From Sisyra terminalis (Eukaryota; Arthropoda; Insecta; Neuroptera; Sisyridae), in contig OY292277.1 of assembly GCA_958496175.1 (NCBI GenBank), positions 41,117,050-41,181,049 of the forward strand: 64,000 nt of DNA, written 5' to 3'. The position numbers and the translations under genes were made by a program. Of this stretch, positions 36,232 through 48,309 are shown piece by piece (position 1 is the first letter of the stretch; every line of letters begins with the position of its first letter). The notes below the pieces were generated by a model. That model did not search any database, was not told the DNA's origin, and saw only the letters and a list, made by a program, of their open reading frames with translations.

Positions 36232-37700
36232 CTATTGGTAGTGGAAGTAGGAAACTTAAGATTCGCAAGGTGTAAGAAAGAGATGAATATAAGCTGATTC
36301 AAAATGTATGTACAACTGGTTGCCTATCAAGCCTAACAAATCATATTTTTTAAAACAAAACGCGGAAGTTCAAGAAGAAAAAATTATTATAATTTTCTTT
36401 ACGTCTACATAATCCTCATATACTTTTGTTTTGCAATTAAGAAAGTATATATATTAATTAAAAACATTTTTCTTATAGAGAATAATCGTTATTTAATTAA
36501 ATTTTGAATAATGGACAGTAATTACGTATAGCTTACATAGGTATTTCTTTTTGAATGGGAAATTTTAGTAATTTTTGATTAAATAAATACTTACTCTTAA
36601 ATAAATAATAATTCTAAAACCAGCTTTTATATTGGATATTAATATCATTAAGATCATTAATATGATAACTTTTTTTCAACAATGCTTTACAAAATTGATT
36701 GAAATAATATAATGAAAGCTGTTAAAAGCTTCATTTCAAGATACGATAGTAACGAATTTTTGAGTAATTGCCGTAATTACTTTTGGAATATTAATTACGT
36801 AAATTTGATAGTTTTTAAGTTTAGGTCGATATGTACATATAGCACGAAGGTTTGAATGTGGCGAACTGCTTTACTGATAAACAATATTAATATAAACAAT
36901 AGGTTGAGAATTGTAGCAATTAAATATATTGAAACACTAACAATTGCAATCATACTAATTTATCTATGTATAAGCTAAAATAATTGTAGTAAAAAAATTA
37001 AACAAAATAGTTAATATATTAAATACAGCGATGATATAAAATAGCTCGGTAAATTGAAAGATCGTATTTGTGGAATCTTACAAAAATCCAGATGAATGAA
37101 AATGTTTAATTCCGCAAAATACTGCGTTTGAATTATCATTAAGATATAAATTTATTTGTTTGAAATAATATGCAGTACATTTATACATACCGAAATTTTT
37201 GCTTTATTTACCTACCCATATAGAAATAAAATGTTTATTATAATTTATATGTACCATAATCGAAGAAGAATAAAAAAATGCAATTTCTCACTGCTATTGT
37301 AGTTTGAAAAAGTTTAAGAAAGGTGAATTTTTAAAACTATTGATGCTATTCAGTAATTTTTATATTCAGAAGAGGCTATTCATTTCGAATATATTGTAAG
37401 GGATTTTTCAGTCTATAATTAGATTTAAGGTTAGTCTTTTTTATATTCCTAACTTTAAATTGCAACAATCAATGCTAAAACCTTAATATATCAAATTAAT
37501 TTGATTGAAACTTAATCAATAAAAACTAGATGTAACTCTTGAAAATGTAATTGATTTTCTCACATACAAAATATAAAGATTAAGATAAATAATTAACATT
37601 ATTGTCAAATATTGATTGAAATTTAAATTGAAGGGCAGCTTTGGGCTGTAGATATTTCTTTTAAGATTATTAAATAATTGACTTATGTGGACAACAATTT
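36232..37700. other. AT-rich intergenic stretch, nothing recognised
   Basis: This region is upstream of Elys. No coding exon or repeat with defined ends was supported here. Confidence 0.35.
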
Positions 37701-37706
37701 TAACCT

Positions 37707-37858
37707 CCTGTTAAAAAAAAAGAAGATATTTGAATTCATTTTAATTATCATTAATTATAATGCCGTTCATAATAAGATACGACTGGATACGACTTCAAAA
37801 GGCTAATGATGAGATTTGAATAATAATAATAATGCCTTAAATGCCATTTTTAACTGGG
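37707..37858. mobile_element. Palindromic MITE, CCCTGTTTAAAAAAGG family, copy 2
   Basis: The ends tcctgttaaaaaaaaag and ccatttttaactggg match the family at 17904-18128 and 48310-48440. It abuts the left boundary of the large foldback-like element at about 37860, so one may have inserted at the edge of the other. Confidence 0.5.
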
Positions 37859-37859
37859 C

Positions 37860-38660
37860 TTCATTGAAAAAACCCTTATATCAGTTTTAAACACTAAGAT
37901 ATTGTCCTTTATGAAATTTTAAAATAATGATGTGCGTGTCCTTTTGCACACAGGACAAAAAAAAAAAAAATAACTTACGTGAAAGAATTATTTTATAATC
38001 CGTTGATAAAATATATCCTTATAAGGAACAGACCTTCCTCGAAAACGAACAATTTTAGGGCGAATTTAAATGCATTCTTTTTCACCTCCTTAACTTCCCT
38101 AGGATTGAGCGAATATTTTCAAATTGTTTACATGCAATACCTTTAAGGATGAATCAATCTAAAATTGTGCTTAGTTTCAGCGAAAAAACCCATCCCTTAT
38201 ATCCTTTTTATATATTTGAAAATTGCCCTTTTTAAAATTTTGAAATAATATTGCGGGCGTCCTTTTGCACACAGGACAAAAATTTATTCACATTACTTCT
38301 CACGAAAGGACGTTGTTTTATAATCCGTTAATAAATTAAACCCTTATGAGGAGAAGTCACCCCTCGAAAACGACCAATTTTTAGGCGTATTTATGTACAT
38401 TCTTTTTCGCCTCCTTATATTCCCGATTTGATATTCCAGGGATCTTACTTTTGTTTGTTAATTCTTTTTATGCGGTTTCGTTAAGGATGACTTAGTCTAA
38501 AATATTCTGTTCAATTTCAACGAAAAAAACCATCTTTATATCCTTTTTACGCACTTGAAAATTGTTCTTTTTGAGACTTTAAAATGATTTTGCGGGTGTC
38601 TTTTTGTGCACAGGACAAAATTTTCTCCACATAACACTTCACTAATAGGCCTTTATTTAT
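37860..38660 (+). repeat. Left-arm tandem array, about 3 units of 320-340 bp
   Basis: The marker word tgcacacaggacaaaa (last copy tgtgcacaggacaaaa) recurs near 37945, 38265 and 38603. Each unit also carries ataatccgtt, cctcgaaaacga and atatcctttt words. The units diverge by several percent and by small indels. They are the reverse complement of the right-arm units. Confidence 0.7.
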
Positions 38661-39554
38661 ATATGGGCAAAAATATTTTCTCTTATCTGGAAGTGCCATC
38701 CTTACAATTATGGTATTTTTTCAATTACCAGTTAGGCAACCATTTGTTCAATAATGTGAATTTGGCTGCGGCTTTAGTATCATTGTTTACAACTTAGTAT
38801 AACTTAAACGTTTGATACGTTTTTTTAATTTAAATCTATGTATTTTCACAGATTCCTCTTTCCTGAAAACTAAGTACAATAGCAGTTGGGGTTGAAGAAA
38901 GTATTATCCTTTTGGGAGATAAATGTTTTGTAAGTGCAAGTGTTATTGAAACTAGTAAATATTGTTCTCATTGAATTTTTCACTACAGAGGAAGCTGACT
39001 GAGGACATTAGAGAATAATTCAATAGATTTGAACTGTTCATCATTTCCAAATGGACGTTTGAAGAATGGATGCGGGTCATTCAAGAATCTTCAATCAAAT
39101 TCATCAAGGATATCATTTCCATAATTGGTAGCTACTGAGAAGAATACGAATGGATTTACTACAAAAGTTAGTGGTGTTAATTGTGTTTCAATAAATCAGT
39201 GAAATGAGGTGATAAAGTGTGGTTCAAGTGATAAATAATCTAAATATCAGTCAATTCAAAAGCTTTTTATTAACTTAATAATTTCTATAAGATTATAACA
39301 ATTGATACTTTTACATAGTTTAGACAAACAATTGTAAATATGCACAAAACGGTTATTGTAATATTGTATATATTTAATTGATATTAAACATTAATAAATT
39401 TATTTTAATAGAATACATTGTTTCAATTCGATATACACGACCCATCCTCTTGAATTTTATATTTCAGAGTTTCTTTTTTATAGTTAGAATAAATATAAGA
39501 GTTAAATTAATAGTAAGGTAAGTATAATAAAAGGTATAGTAATTTAGGTAAGTA

Positions 39555-40160
39555 GGGGAAAGGCGTACAAAACGACATAGATGAGCCAAATAACGTCATT
39601 TTCTCTCGTCGAGCCGTTTGAGAAAGATAGTTGATTGTTTAGAACAAGTACACGTGAGTTCTTTTAAGGGAGATATTGTTTCTTCATAAGAATAAGTATT
39701 TTTTATAATCTTTTGTTTCCGATGGCGTTTGCACATAAGAATATAATTAAATAGTTCTAAAATTGCGTTGGAATCTCCAAATTACTATTAGAATTTATTT
39801 AATGTTTTCAAAGTTTTGATGTTACAATGCGGACAAAATGGCATACCGCTTGGTCGGGTAATATGGCATAGTATGTCGTTTGACCCACCCAATTTTTTAC
39901 TACTAGATAAATCGAACATCATGCCTCGTAGCTATTTTAGAAAAACAGACCGACAAGGTTGGGAGAAAACTTCAATGGAAAAGGCTATTGAAGCAGTAAA
40001 GAAAAATGATATGGGCTGGCTTTTAGCTTCCAAAACATTTAACGTCCCACAGTCAACTCTTAGAAAACATGCACTGAAAAAAAAATAAAGTCTTAGCACC
40101 AACTTCAAAAGGTATCTACCTACCTATGTTTCTTGGTTCATACATGAGCAGAACTGCTCA
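39555..40160 (+). mobile_element. Left-arm-specific insert with pogo-type transposase start
   Basis: The right arm reads uninterrupted from ggtaagta into taataaagg (reverse complement at about 43895-43915), while the left arm has 606 extra bases at exactly that point. The junctions are at TA, which fits TA-targeting Tc1/mariner/pogo elements, although the right arm has a second TA that makes the duplication ambiguous. The insert holds the helix-turn-helix frame at 39816-40088. No complete terminal inverted repeats were found, so it is probably a truncated copy. Confidence 0.55.
39816..40088 (+). pseudogene. pogo/Tigger-type transposase N-terminus (HTH psq)
   Basis: From the internal Met of MPRSYFRKTDRQGW the frame encodes about 55 residues of a psq/CENP-B-like helix-turn-helix: MEKAIEAVKKNDMGWLLASK and FNVPQSTLRKHA. 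This is the DNA-binding start of pogo-superfamily transposases, which also gave rise to Jerky- and Tigger-derived genes. The frame stops at KKK before any DDE catalytic domain. The first 34 residues before MPRS are probably not part of the domain. It is a fragment, not a functional enzyme, though a DNA-binding peptide is possible. Confidence 0.65.
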
Positions 40161-40562
40161 TAATAAAGGTTGGTTTAATAAAATAGTTAGGTATAATAAA
40201 ATTTATAAGGTAGGCAAATGTAGGTACAACGTTTATCGAATAATTCGATAAAAACCAAAATCGAAAAATATCTTAACTTTTTGTCCTTTATCGTCTTTAA
40301 TCGCTTTATTTTGCATATTAAAATTTTTAATTTTATTAAGAAATTCTATTGAAATACAAATTTGTTTTTTCGAAAAAAAGGATAAAGGACATTAAAATGT
40401 TGCAATGTTTTTTTGCAACTTTTCCAATTTTAACATGGAGCAGCTATGGTTCGAATATGGTCGGGAAATTCTAATTATTTCGATCGATTTTTTTTTAATT
40501 TTTCTGCAAATCTCATAAGAATTGTTTATATATGAGTTTTAACGTCATTTACTTATATCATA

Positions 40563-40643
40563 TGATAGCCGCATCGCTAAGGTCGCCGCCACTACCGGAG
40601 CTTGGGGTCCCTAGTTCGCATCCCGAAGGGGTAAGTGTTTTTT
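40563..40643 (+). ncRNA. tRNA-like cassette with Pol III signals, left arm copy 1
   Basis: An A-box-like tagccgcatcgctaagg (40566-40582) is followed about 30 bases later by a B-box-like gttcgcatcc (40614-40623) and then a T run (tttttt, from about 40638). The order and spacing match internal Pol III promoters of tRNAs and tRNA-derived SINEs. The block is G/C-rich in AT-rich DNA. An identical copy of about 85 bp lies inverted at 43433-43514. A functional tRNA is unlikely because the acceptor stem does not close convincingly. Confidence 0.45.
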
Positions 40644-41604
40644 CTTAAATATAATAATTGATTCAAATCCTTACAGCTTCTAATATACCTAATTAACATT
40701 AATAATTGTTTCCAGACATTGTATCATCGAAATATTCGATCGAACAGTTCCAACCTTTCGAGGTTGAAAAGTGGACGATCGATTACGTAGTTATTTTTTT
40801 TTTTGCTTTCGCATATGTAGCGTTACATAAAGACGTCACCTTATGACGTCATTCCCGAAAAAATGAGGGGGACCATATCGAATTTTCGATTTTTGTCAAA
40901 TAGGATTTTGGGAATGGCTTAGTTAGGCTCTGGTAAGCCTAAAAAACATATTCTTAAATAGAATTTTTCATTTTTTGGAGGAAATTTTTTGGCGTAAATC
41001 TGAAAAAATCTGAAAAATTGACCAAAATAGACACTTTTTTGCACTTTTTTCAACTTTAACGTCGAATATTATGAAAACTATCTTTCGTAGGTTAACGATC
41101 GTTAGCTTATTCGATAGCACTTGAATTACTCTATCAATGGTGTAAATTTGGTCCCGGAAAACTTTAAGGAGAAAAACTTTTTTTTTTCAACTTTTCAGAA
41201 ATTTATAATCGTTGATGAAGTCGACGATTATATGATTTTTTTTCGATTTTTTTTTTACGAATTTATCGATGAAATTAACACCATAGATACCTAATGTTAC
41301 GATTGAAACGAATTTAAAAAAAACTTTTTAGCTTTTCGATACCCTTCATGGAATTTTTCATAATGAAATTTTTTATGAACAATCTAATGCTTTACATATG
41401 TTAACTTGTTTTATCGAAAAAAGGGATGAAGGACAGTAAACTGTTACAATGTCTTTAGTAAAATTTTCCGGGATTAAGCTGGAGAAGCTAGGGTTAAAAT
41501 ATTTTTGGAAAATTCCAATTCCTTCGATCGATTTTTTTTTTCTAGTTTCCATCAGTGAAGAAATCTTTATATATGAGTTTAAATGATCAATAAATATATC
41601 TTCC

Positions 41605-41686
41605 AATGGCCGAATCGATAAGCGCACGGAATATGTTGTAAGCGGAAAGACGAAGGATCGATCCTCCAATAAGGTAAAAGATTTTT
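41605..41686 (+). ncRNA. tRNA-like cassette, diverged copy 2
   Basis: The A-box-like tggccgaatcgataagcgc (41607-41625) is close to the Ser/Leu tRNA form. The B-box-like ggatcgatcc is at 41655-41664, and a T run is at 41682-41686. It lies about 1.05 kb after copy 1, in the second unit of the internal direct repeat. It has diverged strongly from copy 1 between the boxes, yet both boxes remain, which hints at selection for Pol III transcription or at independent origin. Confidence 0.45.
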
Positions 41687-43432
41687 ATATTTCTACTAAC
41701 CAATTTCTAATTAATATATACTCGTTACATCTTAAATTATCACTTTCGATCGTTAAGAATTATCTTAACGTTAGTTTCAGTCGAATAATTCGATCATCAC
41801 TTCCAACCTTTCGGGGTTGAGAAGTGATCGATCGATCGATTACGTTGTTTTTTTTTTTGATTAATACATATGACGTCTTACATACGTCGACAGCCTATGA
41901 CCTCACCCAATGACGACGTCATCCCCGAAAAAAATCCAAAAATGGGCTAATTTTCGATTTTCGTGAAATAGGATACTGGGAATGGCTTAGTTACGTCACG
42001 GGAGGCCTAAAAAACATATCCTAAACTCAATTTTTTTCGTCTTTTTTCAAAAATTTTTCGGCCTAAATTCCGAAAAATCCCAAAAATAGGCTAAATTTGG
42101 CGATTTTTTTCACTTTTTTCAACTTTAACGCCGTTTTTAGCAAAAACTATCGATCGTAGGTTAACGATAGTAGGCTCATTTGATAGCGCTTGGATTACTC
42201 TATCGATGGTGTAAATTTGGTCCCGGAAAACTTTAAGGAAAAAAAGTTTTTTTTCAACTTCTCTGAAATTTCATTTCGTCGACTAATTGATAAATGTCGA
42301 TAAATGCACGTCGAAAATATGAAAAAAAATTTTGTCGCATTTTTCATTGAAATTCACACCATAGCTGCATTACGTTACCATCAAAGCATATATATAAAAA
42401 AATCTCAACTTTTCGATATCGTTAATGGTTTTTTTGAGTTTTAAAATTAACCTATTGTGCGAGCTAATGCTATTTGAATACAAATTTTTTCAAACGTCAC
42501 ACGGAGCTGCTTTGGTGAAAATATTTCCGAAAAAATCCAAGAAAATCTTTTGGTCAAAATTGTTTCACCAGAACGATTTTCATAGAATTTTCCGGAAAAA
42601 TGTTAACCGTAGATTCTCCATGTTAAGATCGGAAAAGATGTCAAAAACAATGCATACTTTTAATGTTCTTTATCCTTTTTTCTCATAAAACATAATTGTA
42701 TATAAATGAAATTACGTCACTACATTTTAATCTTTAATATCGAAAAAAGCGATTAAGGACATCAAAGAGTTGAAATGTTTTGCTATAGGGTTTTCGTTCG
42801 TAACATTGTGTAGCTATGGTGTGAATTTCATCGGAAAATTCGACGAGAAAAATTTCATAAATTCGACGTGCATTTAGTCGACGAAATGAAATTTCTGAAA
42901 AGTTGAAAAAAAAAGTTTTTCTCCTTAAGGTTTTCCGGGACCAAATTTACACCATCGATAGAGTAATTCAAGTGCTATCGAATAAGCTAACGATCGTTAA
43001 CCTACGAACGATATTTTCCATAATATTCGACGTTAAAGTTGAAAAAAGTGCAAAAAAGTGTCAATTTTGACCAATTTTTCAGAATTTTTGGATTTCGGCC
43101 GAAAAATTATCGCCAAAAAAAATGAAAAATTTCCTTTCAGGATATGTTTTTTAGGCTTCTCAGAGCCTAACTAAGCCATTCCCGAAATCCTAATTCACAA
43201 AAATCGAAAATTCGATATCCTCCCCCGGATTTTTTCGTGGATGACGTCATTTGGTGACGTCACATATGCAAAACCAAAAAAAAAATGTACGTAATCGATC
43301 GACTACTTTTCAATCTCGAAAGGTTGGAACTGTTCGATCGAATATTTCGATGATACAATGTCTGGAAACAATTATTAATGTTAATTAGGTATATTAGAAG
43401 CTGTAAGGATTTGAATCAATTATTATATTTAA

Positions 43433-43514
43433 GAAAAAACACTTACCCCTTCGGGATGCGAACTAGGGACCCCAAGCTCCGGTAGTGGCGGCGACCTTAG
43501 CGATGCGGCTATCA
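43433..43514 (-). ncRNA. tRNA-like cassette, right arm inverted copy
   Basis: This is the exact reverse complement of the left-arm cassette at 40563-40643, including the T run (aaaaaa at about 43434). The identity across the two arms shows they are either young or homogenised by gene conversion. Confidence 0.45.
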
Positions 43515-44839
43515 TATGATATAAGTAAATGACGTTAAAACTCATATATAAACAATTCTTATGAGATTTGCAGAAAAATTAAAAAAAAATTCGATCGAAA
43601 TAATTAGAAAATAATAATAAAATAATAAATAATTAGAAAATTGTCAAAGTTGGAAAACCTGTCAAAAAACATTGTAACATTTTAATGTCCTTCATCCTTT
43701 TTTTCGGAAAAACAAATTTGTATTTCAATAGAATTTCTTAATAATATTAAAAATTTTAATCTGCAAAATATAGCGATTAAGGACGATAAAGGACGAAAAG
43801 TTAAGATATTTTTCGATTTTGGTTTTTATCAAATTATTCGATAAACGTAGTACCTACATTTACCTACCTTTTAAATTTTATTATACCTAACTATTTTATT
43901 AAACCAACCTTTATTATACTTACCTAAATTACTATAGCTTTTATTATCCTTACCTTATTATTAATTTAGCTGTTATATGCATTCTAACTGTAAAAAAAAC
44001 CCTGAAATATAAAATTCAAGAGGATGGGTGATGTACAAAATCGAATTGAAACAATGTATTCTATTAAAATAAATTTATTAATGTTAAATATCAATTAAAT
44101 ATATACAATAAAACAATAACATTGTGTTCAAATATTTACTATTGTTTATATAAATTATGTAAAAGTATTAATTGTTACAATCTTATAGAACTATTAAGTA
44201 AATAAAAAGGGTCTGATATTTTGATTGTTTATCCCTTTAACCACTTTATCATTTCACATTCACTGATTTATTAAAACACAATTTACACCACTAATTGTTG
44301 TAATAAATCTATTCGTGTTCTTCTTGGTAGATACCAATTGTGGAAATAATATCTTTGAGGAATTTGTTTGAAGATTTTCGAACGAACCGCCATCCATTCT
44401 TTAAACGCCATTTGGATATGATGAAGAGTTCAAATCCAATGAAAAACTTTAAGTTGTCTTTGGTTAGATTTCTTTATAGTGAAAATTCGATTAGAACAAT
44501 ATTTACAAGTTTCAACAAACAATAGCTCTTACTAAACAATAATCTGCCAAATGGATGATACTTTCTTCAATCCCAATAAAACTACCCCTGTCCTCAATTT
44601 TCAGGTAAGTTAAATCTGTAAAAATACATTGACTTTAATTAATAAAACAAATCATACGTCCAATTTATATCAAGTTGTAATCTAGGGAAATCTTACTGCA
44701 GCCATAACACATTCTTGCTTATATGTTTGCCTAACCTAAACAATTTCTAAAAAAACAAAAATTGCAGAATGCATTTCCTGCTAAATAGAATTATAAATGA
44801 AGATATATTAAATAAGGCTTCTACATGGATTATATTATG

Positions 44840-46986
44840 AAAAAACTTTTGTCCTGTGTGCAAAAAGACACTGGCAATACTAAATCAAAGATTAAAAAAG
44901 GACAATTTTCAAGTACAAAAAAAGGATATAAGGGATGGTTTTCTTCGTTGAAATTGAGCACAATATTTAAGATTGAATCATCCCTAATGTAATTACATAA
45001 TATTAATTTGAAAATATTCGCTTGATCCTTGGTAAATTGAAATGGGAAGTAAAGAAGGTGAAAAAGCATGCACGAAATTTGCCCTAAAATTGGTCGATTT
45101 TCGATGGGTGACTTTTCCTTATGAAGGTTATTTTTAGCAACGGATTATAAAACAATGCCCTTGCAAGAGCAGTAATATGAAATTGTTTTTTCCTGAGTGC
45201 AAAAGGACACTCGCAGAAAAGTTTCAAAGTTTCAAAAAGGACAATTTTTTAGTGCGTAAAAAGGATATAAGACATGTTTTTTTTGTTGAAATTGAACAGA
45301 ATATTTTAGAATAAATCGTCCTCAACAAAACCGCATTAAAAGAATTAACAAATAAAAGCTAGATCCCTGGAAAATGAAATTGGGAATATAAGGAGATGAA
45401 AAAGAATGCACTGAAATACGCCTAAATATGGTCCTTTTTGATGGGTGACTTTTCCTTATAAGGGCTTATTTTATTAACGAATTGTAAAACAATGCCCTTA
45501 CGTGCGAAGTATTGTGAATAAATTTTTGTCCTATGTGCAAAAGGACACTCGCACCCTCGAATCAAAGTTTCAAACAGGACAATTTTCTAGTGGGTAAAAA
45601 GGATATAAGGGATGGTTTTTTTTGTTGAAATTGAACAGAATATTTTAGATTTAATCGTACTTAACAGAACCGCATTAAAAGAATTAACAAATAATAGCTA
45701 GATTCCTGAAAAATCAAATCGGGAATAAAAGGAGGTGAAAAAGAATGCACTTAAATACGCCTAAAAATGGTCCTTTTCGAGGGCTGACTTTTCCTTATAA
45801 GGGCTTATTTAATTAACGGATTATAAAACAATGCCTCTCCGTGAGCAGTAATGTGAATTTTTTTTTGTCCTGTATGCAAAAGGACACTCGCAGCTTCGAT
45901 TCAAAGTTTCAAAAAGGACAATTTTCTAGTGCGTAAGGATGTAAGGGAGGAATGATTTGTTTTGTTGATATTGAACAAAATATATTATATTATATTGTCC
46001 TTAACCAAATCGCATTAAAAATTAACAAAAAATAGCTAGATTCCTGGAAAATACAATCGGGAATAAAAGGAAGTGAAACAGAATGCACTTAAATACGCCT
46101 AAAAATGGTCCTTTTCGAGTGGTGACTTTTCCTTATAAAGACTTATTTTATTAACGGATTATAAAACAATGCCCTTACGTGAGCAGTAATACGAAAACTT
46201 TATTGTTTTGTGTGCAAAAGGACCCTCGCATTATCGTTTCTAAGTTTCAAAAAGGACAATTTTCTAGTGCGTAAAAAGGATATAAGGGATGATTTTTTTG
46301 TTGATTTTGAACAGAATATTTTAGATTCTATTGTCCTTAACCAAACCGCATTAAAAAAATAACAAAAAAATAGCTAAACTCCTGGAAACACAAATCGGGA
46401 ATAAAAGGAAGTGAAAAAGAATACACTTAAATACGCCTAAAAATGGACCTTTTCGAGGGATGACTTTTCGTTTGTAATATAATCGTTTATAATATATCGT
46501 TTCAAAGTTACAAAATGGACAATTTTCAAGTGCATTAAAAGGATATAAGAGATGTTTTTTCGTTGTAATTGAGCTGAATATTATGGACAGATTCATCCTT
46601 AAACGTATTGCATAAAAAATTTGCTTTAAACGGCTAGATACTTGGGAAATTAAAACGGAAAGTCAAGGATGAGAAAAATCATGCATTAAAATTTGCCTTA
46701 CAATTGGTTGTTTTCGAGGGGTGACTTTTTCTTATAAGGACATATTTTATAAATAAAATATAAAACATTGCTCCAACGTGAGTAGTAAGGTGAATTTTTT
46801 TAGTCCTGTGTGCAAAAGGACACCTACAATATCGATTCAAAGTTTCAAAAAGGACAATTTTTAAGTGTATTAAAAGGATATAAAGAATGGTTTTATTCGC
46901 TGAAATGCAGCCAAATATTGTAAATTGAGTCATTCTTAATGAAATTGCATAAAAACAATTTGCATTTATTGGCCAGATCCTTCATG
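44840..46986 (-). repeat. Right-arm tandem array, about 6-7 units of about 340 bp
   Basis: The word ggattataaaacaatgcc (or close variants) starts successive units near 45139, 45478, 45818 and 46156, a spacing of 338-340 bp. The word gtgcaaaaggacac recurs once per unit. A unit near 46440-46500 is internally deleted. There are more copies than in the left arm, as expected if array length changes by unequal exchange. Short open frames inside are by-products of the repeat. Confidence 0.75.
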
Positions 46987-46989
46987 AAT

Positions 46990-48300
46990 ATCTTATCTAT
47001 TGAAAGTATTTATTACTTACATAATTTTTTTTCTGGAGGATAGGGAAAACATCTTAAGAATATGGTTGACTTATCCAAGAGAGAAAATACCAGCTTTAAG
47101 AAGCATTTTAGTAATTCAATACAGTCACTGTTCTGAGAGGCGATTTTATACTAAATATATAGGCATTAACATAGTTGACATGCAATTCCAAAAGAACTAA
47201 TTTGATATCTAGCGATATTGTTATAGTTTTCAAAAGAGGGTTATTACATCTAATAACTTTTCATAGGTATCAGCAACTATGTCCCTTTTCTTTCGAAATT
47301 ACAATCAATTTTTTTTAAAATTTGATGTGGTCCTTAAATACTTAACAAACTTTTATACTTTAGATTAGTGAAACAAAAGGAACATATTTGGGTATTTATT
47401 GAAAATATTTTTCTATTTTTTTTAAATATACATAATTAATCTATAATATAAAATATGAATTGTATAGAATTTATAATTTTTGTCAATAATTTTATCTATA
47501 TCTCATTTTTCAAAATATATTACATCTCATTAAGCTCCTCATCAATCATTTCTGTCAAGATATAAATAAAAATGTTAATTAATGAGTAAACATTTTTAAT
47601 TGGTTTCAGACTTGAAGGTATAAAGTATTGAAAATATTTATTGCAGTAGTATCTTGATAAATCAATTCTTAATTAATAACACGGAAACCTCGGTATTCGT
47701 ATTAGAATGGTGAAATAACATCCCCTAAAATTTTACTTCTTTTTCTTTAAGTGCTTTAAAATCGCCAAGAGTATGAAAATGGATAGGTGTAAATGCTTTG
47801 CACAAATGCTATACTGTAGACAGAGTTGAATATGCATAACAATAAAATTATTTTAAAGTAAAGTAACTATTTAGAAAAGATAAAATTTTTCATTTTGAAT
47901 TCAAATAAAAAAAATTGAAGACAATCGAAACCAAAAAAGATGAAACAATTTGAACAGAGTAGAGTTTTCTTTTCTTTATGAGGGTATTATAGACGAAAGT
48001 ATCGTAAAGGGATATATAAACAATATAAACTTTAAGTGTTCTAGCTACTTAACATAAATTGTAGTCTTGGATTTTTTTTGCTTATGAAGTCGATTCTGTT
48101 GGTTTTTAGGATAAAATTACAATGCAAACAGAGAAAGGATGCTTTTAATGTTTGATTGATTGTTTAGCTATTTTATTTTATTTTTGTACCACTTTATTTA
48201 ACGAAATATCATTTGCAATATCATTTAAATATAATTTTGAATTTCATAAATACCAACTTGTAATGTGATCATCAAAACACACAAAGGTATTAGAATATAA
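46990..48300. other. AT-rich intergenic stretch, nothing recognised
   Basis: No gene or structured repeat is supported. The open frame at 47000-47200 has no domain character. Confidence 0.35.
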
Positions 48301-48309
48301 CATATTCTT

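Larger units (their letters stand above)
40165..42420 (+). repeat. Internal direct repeat of about 1.07 kb, two units
   Basis: The word gtaaatttggtcccggaaaa recurs at 41142 and 42211, 1,069 bases apart. Other shared words in the same order include a gaaaaaa.gga.gaaggaca block, tttatatatgagttt, gaatggcttagtta and ggttaacgat. The right arm carries only one inverted unit (about 42690-43910). The central unique segment, about 42420-42690, shows no domain in its open frame. Confidence 0.65.
37860..46986. mobile_element. Foldback-like giant inverted-repeat element
   Basis: This span of about 9.1 kb has arms that are inverted copies of each other. The outer arms are tandem arrays of a unit of about 340 bp (left about 37860-38660, right about 44840-46986, opposite orientation). 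Further in, 38840-39550 pairs with about 43990-44640. Positions 40165-41210 pair with about 42860-43910, with blocks of over 200 bp nearly identical. The organisation recalls Foldback elements, whose long inverted repeats are built of tandem repeats. No intact transposase is present. No target duplication could be fixed, because the left end is bordered by a MITE and the right end is about 90 bp longer. Confidence 0.7.

Noticed and set aside
40563..40643. A genuine tRNA gene
   Set aside because: A- and B-box-like motifs are present, but a closing acceptor stem and a clear anticodon arm are not. Kept only as a tRNA-like cassette.
42425..42688. Open frame at the centre of the foldback-like element as a transposase
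   Set aside because: It has no recognisable domain, is short, and partly reflects A/T-rich repeat sequence.
44830..46933. Minus-strand open frames sharing words such as YPFxxLENCPF
   Set aside because: Their shared peptide is translation of the 340-bp tandem unit, not a gene family.
44840..46986. Regularly spaced repeats resembling a CRISPR array
   Set aside because: The unit is about 340 bp and repeated as a whole, with no short repeat plus unique spacer pattern, and the setting is a eukaryotic genome.
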